Assembly: GCF_024499055.1 (NCBI RefSeq)
Contig: NZ_CP071249.1
Coordinates: 1,577,501-1,641,500 of the forward strand
DNA length: 64,000 nucleotides
Reading direction: 5' to 3'
Source of the DNA: Turicibacter bilis
GTDB lineage: Bacteria > Bacillota_I > Bacilli_A > MOL361 > Turicibacteraceae
Of this stretch, positions 1-8,807 are shown piece after piece; position 1 is the stretch's first letter; every line of letters begins with the position of its first letter. A program made the translations under genes and the position numbers. Under the pieces are notes generated by a model. It made no database searches. It had not been told where the DNA came from and saw only the letters and a program-made list of their open reading frames with translations.

Positions 1-359
1 GCTGCTTTAAGTCCGTATTTTTTACGTTCTTTAGCACGTGAATCACGAGTTAATAATCCGATTGGTTTTAAAGTTCCACGGTATTCAGCATCAACTTGTA
101 ATAATGCACGAGAAATCCCTAAACGGATAGCTCCAGCTTGTCCAGTTAATCCTCCACCGTTAACATTTACTAATACATCATATTGGTTAGTTGTTTCAGT
201 TAATGTTAATGGTTGCATGATATCTAAACGAGTTGCTGCAGAAGGAATATAATCTTCAAATTCGCGACCGTTGATAATTACTTTTCCAGTTCCAGGTACT
301 AAACGTACACGTGCAACTGAGCTTTTACGACGACCAGTTCCTAAGTATTGTACTGTCAT
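1..359 (-). CDS. rpsI: 30S ribosomal protein S9, C-terminal end outside the window
   Basis: Small-subunit ribosomal protein S9, whose C-terminal tail reaches the ribosomal P site. The minus-strand frame opens with [18 protein letters not shown], the standard S9 start, and runs off the left edge after about 119 residues, so roughly the last ten are missing. Its ATG at 357-359 follows a GGGAGG site and lies 21 bases after the rplM stop. The rplM-rpsI pair is the usual bacterial two-gene operon. Confidence 0.97.
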   Translation of the reverse strand, partial: MTVQYLGTGRRKSSVARVRLVPGTGKVIINGREFEDYIPSAATRLDIMQPLTLTETTNQYDVLVNVNGGGLTGQAGAIRLGISRALLQVDAEYRGTLKPIGLLTRDSRAKERKKYGLKA

Positions 360-380
360 ATAGTGTTACCTCCCTCTTAA

Positions 381-818
381 TTATCCACGAAGTTCGTAAA
401 CTTCAGGTTTTTGTGCTGCATGTGGATGCTCAGATCCAGCATAAACAAATAATTTTTTACCCATTGCACGTCCTAAACGTCCTTTTGGTAACATACCTTT
501 TACAGATAACTCTAACATACGCTCTGGTGTATTTTCGCGCATTTGTTTAGCTGTACGAACTGTTAATCCACCTTGGTATCCTGAGTGACGGTAGTATAAT
601 TTGTTTTCTAATTTGTTTCCAGTTAAAGTGATTTTATCAGCATTGATAATGATCACGTAATCTCCACAGTCTACGTGTGGTGTGAATGTTGGTTTATGTT
701 TTCCACGTAAAAGTGTTGCAACTTCTGTAGATAAACGTCCTAAAGTTTTATCTGCAGCGTCAACAACGAACCATTTACGATCTACTTCATGAGATTTTTG
801 CATAAATGTTGTACGCAT
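381..818 (-). CDS. rplM: 50S ribosomal protein L13
   Basis: Large-subunit ribosomal protein L13, an early assembly protein that binds 23S rRNA. The 145 residues are full length and show the family signature [16 protein letters not shown] near the N-terminus, then [24 protein letters not shown]. The ATG is preceded by GGAGG at a 7-base spacing. It is first in the rplM-rpsI operon, and a hairpin in the leader may be an L13 autoregulatory element. Confidence 0.97.
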   Translation of the reverse strand: MRTTFMQKSHEVDRKWFVVDAADKTLGRLSTEVATLLRGKHKPTFTPHVDCGDYVIIINADKITLTGNKLENKLYYRHSGYQGGLTVRTAKQMRENTPERMLELSVKGMLPKGRLGRAMGKKLFVYAGSEHPHAAQKPEVYELRG

Positions 819-860
819 TGTCCTGCCTCCTACTTCTTTCGCTTTAGTTATTTTTCATAT

Positions 861-886
861 GAAAATTCGCTGGGGCTCAAATTTTC
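861..886 (-). promoter_or_regulatory. Hairpin in the rplM leader, possible L13 leader element
   Basis: A perfect 7-bp inverted repeat (GAAAATT with AATTTTC, 12-base loop) lies 43 bases upstream of the rplM start on the transcribed strand. Firmicute rplM genes often carry an autoregulatory L13 leader. I see only the position and the hairpin and cannot match it to a covariance model. The rest of the 819-1117 gap shows no gene. Confidence 0.3.
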
Positions 887-1117
887 TTGTGAAAATAAAG
901 AAAATGTACCGTTAGCTATTTTACCCCAAAGTATTACTTTTTTCAAGTGGTTTTAGAAATAATTATTCTTTTTTATATTATTTATTCGCGATTTTCGAGA
1001 ATAAATACAAAATAACGACTAAAACCTTTTTTCTTGAATGAATACACTAATTTACTCAATGATTATATCATCATAACTTCGAGATATGAACACTCAAATT
1101 TTGGTTGTTTATCATAT

Positions 1118-1146
1118 AAAAAGTGGATACAATTGTACCCACTTTA
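1118..1146 (-). terminator. Terminator after bofA
   Basis: AAAGTGG and CCACTTT arms around a TAC-AATT-GTA core. On the minus strand a T-rich run follows. It overlaps the bofA stop codon. Confidence 0.75.
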
Positions 1147-1356
1147 AATTAGCACTATTTTAGTTAAAACATATACAAGAATAAATCCAGGAATCCCTAA
1201 TGTTCCTGTTATAAATGACGTAATGTAATTGAGAGGAACTGATGCACTGAAATAAACTCCAATTATATTAAATAGATATAGTGCAAATACTCCTATGATG
1301 AATCGTTTGATTAACCATCCTATTACTTTCATATTACTGTTATAAAGTATACTCAC
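1144..1356 (-). CDS. bofA: BofA-like pro-sigma-K processing inhibitor
   Basis: BofA is a small mother-cell membrane protein that holds the SpoIVFB protease inactive, so pro-sigma-K is processed only late in sporulation. The C-terminal half has the family signature: VPLNYITSFITGTLGIPG followed by a hydrophobic tail. In Bacillus bofA also lies just downstream of recR. The start is uncertain. A strong GGGAGG site at 1371-1376 lies 14 bases before an in-frame GTG (1354-1356), while the first nearby ATG (1330-1332) has no good ribosome site. The N-terminus is shorter than in B. subtilis BofA (87 aa). Its presence suggests a spore former. Confidence 0.78.
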   Translation of the reverse strand: MSILYNSNMKVIGWLIKRFIIGVFALYLFNIIGVYFSASVPLNYITSFITGTLGIPGFILVYVLTKIVLI

Positions 1357-1472
1357 TTTATAACACGTCACCTCCCTTCCTATTGACAATCATATGCATT
1401 TAGAAAGAGTGATATAACTGTAATCAAATCTGGTTTAAGCCATTATCCCGCTTCTATGTGAATTTAAACATA

Positions 1473-1510
1473 AAAAAATAGTTACTGCAAAAAAACAGTA
1501 ACTATTTTTT
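1473..1510 (-). terminator. Terminator after recR
   Basis: Inverted repeat AAAATAGTTACTG / CAGTAACTATTTT with an A-rich 8-base loop and a T run on the minus strand, just past the recR stop. It separates bofA from the dnaX-ybaB-recR operon. Confidence 0.85.
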
Positions 1511-1513
1511 ATA

Positions 1514-2116
1514 TTAGAATAGCTCTCTGCGTCCTTCTAGAGCGCGAATTAATGTGACTTCATCAGCATACTCGATTGAGCGTCCCATTTCTAGTCCACG
1601 TGCGATACGAGTGACTTTCACATCTGTGTTTTTTAATAATTTTGCAATGTATTGAGATGTGGCATCTCCTTCAAGTGTGGCGCTTAATGCTAGAATTAAT
1701 TCTTTTACATTTTCGTCTTTTAGTCGTTCAATTAATGCAGGAATTCCAATGTCTTCAGGTCCCATTCCATCTAATGGCGATAGAACTCCATTTAACACGT
1801 GATATAATCCTTTAAAACCACGCATACGTTCAATAGCAATGACGTCTTTAGGGTCTTGTACAACTGCAATAACTGATCGGTCTCGATGTGAATCTGCACA
1901 AATCATACAAGGATCTGTATCGGTGATATGACCACAAATCGGGCATTTGAATAGTTGACGTTTACTATCAATTAATGCTTTAGCAAATGTAGTAGCGTCA
2001 TCTTCCTTCATTGAACTAATCACATGAAAAGCTAATCGTTCAGCTGTTTTATTTCCGATTCCCGGTAGCTTACTAAAGCTTTCGATTAATTTTGTAATGG
2101 GTTGAGGATATTGCAT
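1514..2116 (-). CDS. recR: Recombination mediator RecR
   Basis: RecR acts with RecF and RecO to load RecA on single-stranded DNA at gaps. All family parts are visible in 200 residues: an N-terminal helix-hairpin-helix ([17 protein letters not shown]), a C4 zinc finger ([16 protein letters not shown]) and a Toprim domain opening [16 protein letters not shown]. The ATG has AGGAG five bases upstream. It is third in the conserved dnaX-ybaB-recR operon. Confidence 0.97.
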   Translation of the reverse strand: MQYPQPITKLIESFSKLPGIGNKTAERLAFHVISSMKEDDATTFAKALIDSKRQLFKCPICGHITDTDPCMICADSHRDRSVIAVVQDPKDVIAIERMRGFKGLYHVLNGVLSPLDGMGPEDIGIPALIERLKDENVKELILALSATLEGDATSQYIAKLLKNTDVKVTRIARGLEMGRSIEYADEVTLIRALEGRRELF

Positions 2117-2125
2117 GATTTCTCC

Positions 2126-2431
2126 TTAGAATAATCCTGGGATGTTCATCCCTTTTGTGAATTGACCCATTGTTGATTCAGTTTTTTCATCAACTTGGCG
2201 TAATGCATCGTTTAATGCTAATAAGATTACGTCTTCTAACATTTCTACATCTTCTGGATCAACAACAGATGGATTAATAGTAATTTTGTTAATTTGTTTT
2301 GTTCCTGTTGCTTCAACTGTTACCATTCCACCAGCTGCACTTCCTGTGAATACTGATTGTTCAATTTCTTGTTGTGCTTTCACCATATCACGTTGCATTT
2401 TTTGAATTTTTTTCATCATCATTGGGTTCAT
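2126..2431 (-). CDS. YbaB/EbfC family nucleoid-associated protein
   Basis: Small DNA-binding protein of the YbaB/EbfC family, found between dnaX and recR in most bacteria and thought to bind DNA as a dimer. The 101 residues begin [20 protein letters not shown], a charged helix typical of the family, and contain [22 protein letters not shown] chose the ATG at 2429-2431 because the AGGAG site is 10 bases away. An in-frame GTG nine bases further upstream is too close to it. Confidence 0.93.
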   Translation of the reverse strand: MNPMMMKKIQKMQRDMVKAQQEIEQSVFTGSAAGGMVTVEATGTKQINKITINPSVVDPEDVEMLEDVILLALNDALRQVDEKTESTMGQFTKGMNIPGLF

Positions 2432-2445
2432 ACTCTTCACTACTC

Positions 2446-4242
2446 CTATTCATCGATTATGTTAACTAAATCGGCTCCAAACATTTTAACAATGTCTTCT
2501 ACAAAGCCGTTATCTTTAGTTTGACTTTCCTCATTATAATTTATCACATTTTTAATATCCTGACTATATTGTTTTAAGCGCGGTTCAACACCATTTTTCT
2601 TTTGCTCAATATAGCTTTGTCGTTGTTCTAACCAGAAAGCTTCTGGCATGACGTTAAATGGATATGGACTTCCAAAGAGATAGGCCACAATTTGTTCTGC
2701 TATTTTTCGATTATCTTCACGTAGTAATCGTTTGCAGCCAGGTTCATGTTTATAAGTTAAAATAAATCCTTCATCTGAAGCGGCGACGACGTTTCCGTCT
2801 TGTAGTAGGACGATGACTTCTTTGTAGTCCGGCATAAGGATTGGGTTGAGTTGTGCCCATTTTTGTAAGACGTGGTCGCGAGCTTCTTTTGTCGCTTTAG
2901 ATAGGATTTGTTCAATGGTTAGCATTTCTGGTGTGACGTGCTCTGGTAGAATGATTGGTTCTGGTTCTTTAGGTAGTTTGAGTTCAACGACTTCTGGTTC
3001 ATTGAAGAGGTTCATTTTAAATTGTGAATCTGATTTATTAATTGATGGCTCAGCTTTAACAGGTCCTGTGTGCTCGATTTTTTTAACTAATCGTTTTAGT
3101 AGGGTGATTTCTTGCTTGAGATCGTTAATCTCTGTTTGGTAATCCTTGTTGTTGTCTGATTGATCATTGGTATCGGATAAGCTGAGCAGCCCGACTTCTA
3201 GCATGAGTTCGGGATGATTAGAGTATCTTAATTCAGATTGAAGTTTATTTAATTTAAATAGGTAGGTTACGATATCATTTGAATTAAGATTCTCTACTAA
3301 CTCTGTAAACATAGGATTGTTCGTTAGTAAGTTAGAAACTGAGATTTGTGATTTTTGGTACACGAGTAAGTCGCGATAAACAGTGATTAATCCGTCAATA
3401 ATGCGACTTGGTTCTTTTCCGTTCTCTGTCATGTCTTTAATTAAGTCGATGACGTGTGAGAAGTTTAATTCTTCGATTGCTTTGATGATTTGTAAGAGTT
3501 GATGATTGGCAATGGTCCCGCTTAGGGCGTGCACATCATCTAATGTAATTTTATCATCTGAATAAGAGATGACTTGATCGAGTAAGCTAAGGGCGTCACG
3601 CATTCCACCTTCCGCAAGTTCTGAGACGAGTTGTACGGCTTCTTCTTCGTAGGCTAAATCTTGTTGTTTGATAATCTCAACTAGGTGTTCGTAGATTTCT
3701 TTTGTTGAGATTTGTTTGAAGTCAAAGCGTTGACAACGCGAGATGATGGTTGGTGGAATTTTGTGTGGTTCGGTTGTGGCTAAAATGAAGATGACATGTT
3801 TTGGTGGTTCTTCTAATGTTTTTAATAAAGCATTAAATGCACCTGTTGATAGCATGTGAACTTCATCGATAATATATACTTTGTATCGTCCCATCGTTGG
3901 GGCGTATTTTACTTTGTCTCGGATTTCACGGATTTCATCGACACCGTTGTTACTTGCCGCATCGATTTCAAAGACGTCGGCATTTGATCCGTTTGTGATT
4001 GTTGTACAGTTTACACATTCATTACACGGTTCGGCCGTAGGATAGTTGATACAGTTAACAGCTTTTGCAATAATTTTCGCAATTGATGTTTTACCTGTCC
4101 CACGTGGTCCACAGAATAAATATGCATGTGATAAACGCTCATGTTTTAAGGCATTTTGAACGGTTCTTACGATGTGTTTTTGTCCTACGACGTCACTGAA
4201 CTTTTGAGGACGATGAGCGCGGTATAATGCATGATAAGACAT
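2446..4242 (-). CDS. dnaX: DNA polymerase III subunits gamma and tau
   Basis: Clamp-loader ATPase of the replisome. About 598 residues start at [20 protein letters not shown], where TAGGAG precedes the ATG. The longer open frame adds 20 unlikely residues. Walker A is GPRGTGKTS, the zinc module is [16 protein letters not shown], Walker B lies in DEVHMLS and the sensor motif is SRCQRFDF. The C-terminal third is the less conserved tau part. No programmed-frameshift slip run stands out. It heads the dnaX-ybaB-recR operon. Confidence 0.96.
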   Translation of the reverse strand: MSYHALYRAHRPQKFSDVVGQKHIVRTVQNALKHERLSHAYLFCGPRGTGKTSIAKIIAKAVNCINYPTAEPCNECVNCTTITNGSNADVFEIDAASNNGVDEIREIRDKVKYAPTMGRYKVYIIDEVHMLSTGAFNALLKTLEEPPKHVIFILATTEPHKIPPTIISRCQRFDFKQISTKEIYEHLVEIIKQQDLAYEEEAVQLVSELAEGGMRDALSLLDQVISYSDDKITLDDVHALSGTIANHQLLQIIKAIEELNFSHVIDLIKDMTENGKEPSRIIDGLITVYRDLLVYQKSQISVSNLLTNNPMFTELVENLNSNDIVTYLFKLNKLQSELRYSNHPELMLEVGLLSLSDTNDQSDNNKDYQTEINDLKQEITLLKRLVKKIEHTGPVKAEPSINKSDSQFKMNLFNEPEVVELKLPKEPEPIILPEHVTPEMLTIEQILSKATKEARDHVLQKWAQLNPILMPDYKEVIVLLQDGNVVAASDEGFILTYKHEPGCKRLLREDNRKIAEQIVAYLFGSPYPFNVMPEAFWLEQRQSYIEQKKNGVEPRLKQYSQDIKNVINYNEESQTKDNGFVEDIVKMFGADLVNIIDE

Positions 4243-4390
4243 AAGAAAACTCCTACTCTCTAGTTTAAAAATTATCTTGATTATATCATAAATTATTGAC
4301 AATGTCTGAGGCCTTGTTACAGATTTACGTTTTAAAAAAATTTTTTTATATCAGTGTAAATAAGTTTTTAGATTGTAAAAACTTAAGGCC

Positions 4391-4441
4391 TGCCATTCCT
4401 TAGCAATCATGGATTAGACTGTCTTGGACAATCGCTAAGGG
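4391..4441 (-). repeat. Single copy of the 51-bp two-stem intergenic repeat
   Basis: Read on the minus strand it has left arm CCTTAGC, inner hairpin GATTGTC-caa-GACAGTC, 12-base spacer TAATCCATGATT and right arm GCTAAGG. This is the architecture of the copies at 49.3 and 58.8 kb. It abuts the truncated MATE pseudogene. The dnaX promoter must lie between it and 4243, but I cannot place it. Confidence 0.7.
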
Positions 4442-4444
4442 TCA

Positions 4445-4838
4445 CAGTTGAGAATTTATAAAGGACTTCGTACGTTGATGTTGATTACGACGATTTATAC
4501 ACTATCTTCTTGTGGTATCATGTATGTCTTTGAGGGTGAGGCGCTTCGTATTTTTACCCAAATCCACTATGCCCACGTCATGCTTGATAGGATTATTCCA
4601 GCTTATTTATCATTGGTGTTGATGTAGTCCCTTGTTGGAACAATCGGCGGTCGGGAAAACGATGGTGATGATGATTCTTTCAGTTCTGAGTCTTTGTATC
4701 GTGTATGTTTTCTGAATTTTCACCATTTTAAGAATTTCCTCAAGTATTGAGGACGTAATCCTAGGTTATCCAATTTAGTAGACGCTCAGTCTTATTTTAA
4801 TGGGGCTGTATGCTTGGAAAGGAAATTGGTTACCAAAA
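4445..4838 (+). pseudogene. Decayed C-terminal fragment of a MATE-family efflux pump
   Basis: The plus-strand frame from 4457 reads YKGLRTLMLITTIYTLSSC, then MYVFEGEALRIFTQ and IIPAYLSLVLM, matching the last third of MATE multidrug/Na+ antiporters. It then hits a stop and a frameshift, after which GKTMVMMILSVLSLCIV and LILMGLYAWKGNWLPKE continue in another frame. No N-terminal two thirds exist upstream, where a repeat element begins at the break. It is non-functional. The family assignment is from memory of MATE C-termini. Confidence 0.65.
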
Positions 4839-4839
4839 G

Positions 4840-4870
4840 AAAACGCGTAGATGAGCTCTACGCGTTTTTT
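4840..4870. terminator. Bidirectional terminator between the MATE remnant and phoU
   Basis: Perfect 12-bp arms AAACGCGTAGA / TCTACGCGTTT around a short loop, with A and T runs on both sides. It serves phoU on the minus strand and formerly the pump gene on the plus strand. Confidence 0.85.
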
Positions 4871-4872
4871 TA

Positions 4873-5538
4873 TTAGTTTAAGTGATAGCGGCGGCCTTTT
4901 AAGGCGTATAATATTTCTTCTGCAATGTTTGTGACATGATCGCCTGCACGTTCAATGTACTTATTAATCAGAATAGCATATGCTGTCCCGAAGACTTTTC
5001 CATCTACCACTTGGATGTGTGTAATTAATGAAGCTAATAATTCATTATAAATTTCATCGACTTGCTTATCCATGTCTGCCGCTTCTTTAATTTTAGCTTT
5101 GTTTTCTTCTTGAAGACCTTCCATCACTAGTTTTAACATGTTAATCACAATTTCTAGCATGCGAACCAGTTTGTCCACATTCTTTTCATAGTGTTCAAGT
5201 GATTCATTTTGTTTGATTAAGATGATATATTCTGCAAGATTTTTGGTGTAGTCAGCAATACGTTCATATTCAGTCGCAAGACGCATCACCATTAAGATTT
5301 TGCGTAAATCACTGGCAACCGGTTGCTGACGAATGATAAAGATTGTTGATTCTTCTGTGATATCTTCTTGCAGGTCATCAATATCTTGATCTTGCTTAAT
5401 GATTTGTAAGGCAATTTCTAAGTCTAGTGTTTTTAATGCTTCCAGCGTATTTTCATACGCTCCGATCGTTAAGACTGATAGTTTTTCAATACCTTGAAGT
5501 AAGACTTCATAATCTGTTTCTAATTTTGTTTTTTTCAT
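4873..5538 (-). CDS. phoU: Phosphate signaling protein PhoU
   Basis: PhoU links Pst transporter state to the PhoR kinase and keeps the Pho regulon off when phosphate is plentiful. The 221 residues form two repeats of a three-helix domain with the acidic metal-binding signatures typical of PhoU (EYERIADYTKNLAE in the first, YIERAGDHVTNIAEEI in the second). It is last in the pstC-pstA-pstB-phoU operon, 20 bases after pstB. Confidence 0.96.
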   Translation of the reverse strand: MKKTKLETDYEVLLQGIEKLSVLTIGAYENTLEALKTLDLEIALQIIKQDQDIDDLQEDITEESTIFIIRQQPVASDLRKILMVMRLATEYERIADYTKNLAEYIILIKQNESLEHYEKNVDKLVRMLEIVINMLKLVMEGLQEENKAKIKEAADMDKQVDEIYNELLASLITHIQVVDGKVFGTAYAILINKYIERAGDHVTNIAEEILYALKGRRYHLN

Positions 5539-5558
5539 TCCATTTTCACCCCTTATTT

Positions 5559-6311
5559 TTATCCAAAGCGTCCAGTGATGTAATCTTCTGTACGTTTATC
5601 TTTTGGATTAGTAAAGATTTTATCTGTATCATCAAATTCAATTAATTCTCCCATTAAGAAGAAGGCTGTTTTATCTGAGATACGTGCCGCTTGTTGCATT
5701 GAGTGAGTAACGATAACGATTGTGTATTTTTCTTTTAACTGTTCCATCAATTCTTCAACTTTTTGAGTTGCAATTGGGTCTAAGGCTGATGTTGGCTCAT
5801 CCATAAGGATAACTTCTGGTTCCATGGCGATGGCACGGGCGATACATAAACGTTGTTGCTGCCCTCCTGATAATCCCATGGCCGATTTATTTAAGCGATC
5901 TTTAACTTCATCCCATAACGCTGCCCCACGAAGTGAATTTTCAACAATTTCATCTAGTTTTTTCTTATCTTTAACTCCTTGGCAACGTGGTCCATAAGCG
6001 ATGTTATCATAAATGCTCATTGGGAATGGATTTGGTTTTTGGAAGACCATTCCGACACGTGTACGAAGTTTCATGACGTCGATGTCTGAGTAGATGTCAT
6101 CTCCATCAAGTGTCACGTTTCCTGTGATTTTGACTGTTTCGATTAAGTCGTTCATACGATTTAAGGTCCGTAAGAATGTAGATTTCCCACATCCAGATGG
6201 CCCAATGAATGCTGTTACTTTGCGTTCTGGAATTTCGATATTGATGTGGTGTAAGGCTTGGAAGTTTCCATAAAATAAGTTTAAATCTGTAACGTTAAAT
6301 TTAGGTTGCAT
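5559..6311 (-). CDS. pstB: Phosphate ABC transporter ATPase PstB
   Basis: Cytoplasmic ATPase that powers high-affinity phosphate import through PstC-PstA. The 250 residues show Walker [11 protein letters not shown]-loop [14 protein letters not shown], signature [14 protein letters not shown], Walker [13 protein letters not shown] and switch His [11 protein letters not shown]. The [12 protein letters not shown] tail is typical of PstB. It lies 14 bases after pstA with GGAGAG before the ATG. Confidence 0.98.
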   Translation of the reverse strand: MQPKFNVTDLNLFYGNFQALHHINIEIPERKVTAFIGPSGCGKSTFLRTLNRMNDLIETVKITGNVTLDGDDIYSDIDVMKLRTRVGMVFQKPNPFPMSIYDNIAYGPRCQGVKDKKKLDEIVENSLRGAALWDEVKDRLNKSAMGLSGGQQQRLCIARAIAMEPEVILMDEPTSALDPIATQKVEELMEQLKEKYTIVIVTHSMQQAARISDKTAFFLMGELIEFDDTDKIFTNPKDKRTEDYITGRFG

Positions 6312-6325
6312 TCCTTTTCACTCTC

Positions 6326-7492
6326 CTAATAGTTTGCTTTGCTGAATTTTTTCGAGATTAAGCGTGAAATTAAGTTTAATGTAAAGACGATGACAAGGAT
6401 GACGATTCCGATAGCTGCTGCCATTTCAACATTCCCTGATTCTTTCACTTCAACGTAAGCACGAACCGTTAATGATGTTCCGGTTTCAAATAATGAAAGG
6501 TGCCCACTTGTTGGATTGACTGGTAATTTAGCAAATGTTCCGATTGTAAATAGTAAGGCTGCTGATTCCCCAATTGTACGTCCAATTGATAAGATAACCC
6601 CAACTAAAATACCTGGGATAGCACTTGGTAATACGACTTTTGATAAAGTTTGAATTTTGTTAGCTCCAAGTCCATATGATGCTTCACGGTAGCTCATAGG
6701 AACGGCTTTTAATGCTTCTTCAGTTGTACGCATCATTGTTGGAAGTAATAAAATCATCAGTGTGAATCCACCTGATAGAATTGACATTCCAAGTTTTAAG
6801 GTGTTGGCGAAGATTAACATCCCGAATAAACCGTATACAACTGATGGGATTCCTGATAAAACTTCGGTTGCAAAACGAATTAAGTTAACTAATTTTCCTG
6901 GTTTTGCGTATTCAACCATGTAGATGGCTGCTAAAATTCCGACTGGTGCCGAGAATAGTAAGGCAACTAAGATTAGCATTAAAGTTGAGACGATCATTGG
7001 GAAGATTCCTCCACCTGGTGAAACAACTTTAATCATTAATGTATCACTTGCATTTAAAGCGTTGATGATGTCGTCTGCATCTGTATCAGCTTTAATTTTT
7101 AAGTTTGCTCCTTCTCCATTAATTTGTTCTAGTTGGTATCCAACTTTGACTGGGAAGGCTTCATCTGCATTGTTTTTTGCAGTTTTTACTGGTGATTGAT
7201 CATCGATCCAAGCAACTTCATAACCATGTTCGTTTGGTTCAATGGCAATCCCTAAGTTTTCTGAAAATAAAGCGTCACTTGATAATGAGCTTGGCGCAGT
7301 GTAAGACTGATGACTCGTCACGTTCACATATTGAGTTTGTGATTCATAGTCATTCGTTAAGAAGTCCCATGACATTTTTGACCATCCATTTGAGAAGATA
7401 AATGCAACGATGGTGATTAAAATCCCAACTGAGAACGCTGCTGACAACCAAATGAGGCCATTTAGTAAGTTATCTTTAAGTTTACGAGACAT
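6326..7492 (-). CDS. pstA: Phosphate ABC transporter permease PstA with an inserted PDZ-like domain
   Basis: Membrane permease subunit of the Pst importer. At 388 residues it is about 90-100 longer than a usual PstA. The extra part lies between the first membrane helix (about residues 12-34) and the next (about 163-185), so outside the cell. Residues about 78-157 read like a PDZ domain: NLGIAIEP, then SPV, then VGYQLEQINGEG and a closing TLMIKVV strand. The permease core with RTIGESAALLFTIGTFA is normal. Its ATG overlaps the pstC stop (TAATG), so translation is probably coupled. Confidence 0.95.
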   Translation of the reverse strand: MSRKLKDNLLNGLIWLSAAFSVGILITIVAFIFSNGWSKMSWDFLTNDYESQTQYVNVTSHQSYTAPSSLSSDALFSENLGIAIEPNEHGYEVAWIDDQSPVKTAKNNADEAFPVKVGYQLEQINGEGANLKIKADTDADDIINALNASDTLMIKVVSPGGGIFPMIVSTLMLILVALLFSAPVGILAAIYMVEYAKPGKLVNLIRFATEVLSGIPSVVYGLFGMLIFANTLKLGMSILSGGFTLMILLLPTMMRTTEEALKAVPMSYREASYGLGANKIQTLSKVVLPSAIPGILVGVILSIGRTIGESAALLFTIGTFAKLPVNPTSGHLSLFETGTSLTVRAYVEVKESGNVEMAAAIGIVILVIVFTLNLISRLISKKFSKANY

Positions 7493-8397
7493 TAACGATC
7501 ACCTGCCTTTTTTTGAATGCGTGATAATACTAAGTTGATCACCATAATAAAGATGAATAAGATGACAGCTGTTGAGAATAACATTTGTTCATGCATTTCT
7601 GCTGCATACCCTTGCTCTAATGCGATATTTGTTGTTAATAAACGAACACGATCGAAGATTGTATGTGGAATTCCTGATTCAGGGTTCCCCGCTACTAAGA
7701 TAACCGCCATTGTTTCTCCGATTGCACGACCAACCCCTAAAATAACCCCGGTTAAAATCCCTGATTTAGCTGCTGGTAATACGACTTTAAAAATTGTTTG
7801 CATTTTTGAAGCACCTAGTGCTAACGATCCTTCTTTATAGCTTTGCGGAACTGCACGAATTGATGTTTCAACAACCGCTACGATCGTCGGTAAAATCATA
7901 ATGGTTAAAACAGCGATAACCGCTAATAATGAATCTCCTGATGGATATGGAGAAATTTGCTTAACTAATGGTGTAATGACCGCAAAACCAAATACCCCGT
8001 ATAAAACTGATGGAATAGCTGCTAATAATTCAACCGCTGGACGTACGATGTTAGCTAATGGTTTTGGTGCGACTTCAGCGATGAAAACTGATGTTAATAA
8101 CGCAATCGGTACCCCGATAACAATTGCACCAAGTGTGGCTAAAATCGAACTGATAATCATGTATCCAATTCCATAATCCCCACTTTGCGGTGTCCACTTC
8201 AACCCTGTGATAAAGTCTACAAAGTTATATGTTCCGAATTGATTATTTGGGAAGAATGGCGCAAGCCCTTTTCCAAAAATAAAGATAATAATTAACGCTA
8301 CACTAATGACCGCAAAAAGCGCTGCTAATAGAAATAGAACATGGAAGAACTTTTCTAAGAACACGCGTTTACGATTAAGGGTCATGTCTTTTTTCAC
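7492..8397 (-). CDS. pstC: Phosphate ABC transporter permease PstC
   Basis: First membrane subunit of the Pst phosphate importer. It has about six membrane helices, the EAA-type loop (SLALGASKMQTIFKVVLPAA) and the PstC motif GVGRAIGETMAVILVAGN. The preferred start is GTG at 8395-8397, with CGAGG six bases upstream. An upstream GTG overlaps that site and the ATG at 8383-8385 is 20 bases from it. It starts the pstC-A-B-phoU unit and is separated from pstS by a terminator and its own Pho-box array. Confidence 0.95.
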   Translation of the reverse strand: MKKDMTLNRKRVFLEKFFHVLFLLAALFAVISVALIIIFIFGKGLAPFFPNNQFGTYNFVDFITGLKWTPQSGDYGIGYMIISSILATLGAIVIGVPIALLTSVFIAEVAPKPLANIVRPAVELLAAIPSVLYGVFGFAVITPLVKQISPYPSGDSLLAVIAVLTIMILPTIVAVVETSIRAVPQSYKEGSLALGASKMQTIFKVVLPAAKSGILTGVILGVGRAIGETMAVILVAGNPESGIPHTIFDRVRLLTTNIALEQGYAAEMHEQMLFSTAVILFIFIMVINLVLSRIQKKAGDR

Positions 8398-8484
8398 ACT
8401 TAACACCTCGTTTTATTTAAACTAAATTAATACTCTCTATTTACAACGTAATTGTAGCACCTCAATTTTTAAAACCACGTTTTG

Positions 8485-8522
8485 TTAACAGAAAATTAAC
8501 GCTTGTTAACAATTCCTTAACA
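8485..8522 (-). promoter_or_regulatory. Pho-box array upstream of pstC
   Basis: TTAAC/TTAACA occurs at 8485, 8496, 8506 and 8517, spacing 11, 10 and 11 bases, that is, one helical face. The nearest repeat is 88 bases upstream of the pstC start. PhoB/PhoP regulators bind such direct repeats, and a similarly placed array precedes pstS. Downstream towards pstC, GTGCTACAAT (8452-8461) is a possible extended -10. Confidence 0.75.
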
Positions 8523-8525
8523 AAG

Positions 8526-8576
8526 CGGGTCCCCATCCAGTGAAACTGGCTTCCCCCTTTAATGGGGTAAGGGCCC
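8526..8576. repeat. GC-rich two-stem element, possibly a diverged copy of the 51-bp repeat
   Basis: Outer arms CCCCAT / ATGGGG enclose a hairpin CCAGT-gaa-ACTGG and a 12-base C-rich spacer (CTTCCCCCTTTA). That is the arm, hairpin, 12-nt spacer, arm plan of the repeats at 4.4, 49.3 and 58.8 kb, though little primary sequence is shared. It sits between the pstS terminator and the pstC Pho boxes. Nothing else is recognised in 8577-8760. Confidence 0.4.
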
Positions 8577-8760
8577 CCGTCATTTATCGAAGATAAATAT
8601 TTACTCCTCAAATGGGTGATAAAATGTGGATTTTTCAAGGGTTTCTATGTTCTGGTAATAGAAAATTAACAGTTAATACCTATTTACTCTATGATTCGTT
8701 AACAAATTATTAATATTTCTAAGCCTTTTGTAACGAGTCGCTGTTGGAGAATTCACCTAA

Positions 8761-8804
8761 ATTAAAAAAGAAATCACTGAGGAAGTAGTGATTTCTTTTT
8801 TAAT
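8761..8804 (-). terminator. Terminator after pstS
   Basis: Long perfect arms AAAAAAGAAATCACT / AGTGATTTCTTTTTT just after the pstS stop, with T runs. It should cut most pstS transcripts before pstC, allowing more binding protein than permease. Confidence 0.9.
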
Positions 8805-8807
8805 TCA

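Noticed and set aside
381-818. Plus-strand frames opposite ribosomal genes, such as 311-550
   Set aside because: They lie opposite rplM/rpsI, lack ribosome sites and encode no recognisable protein.
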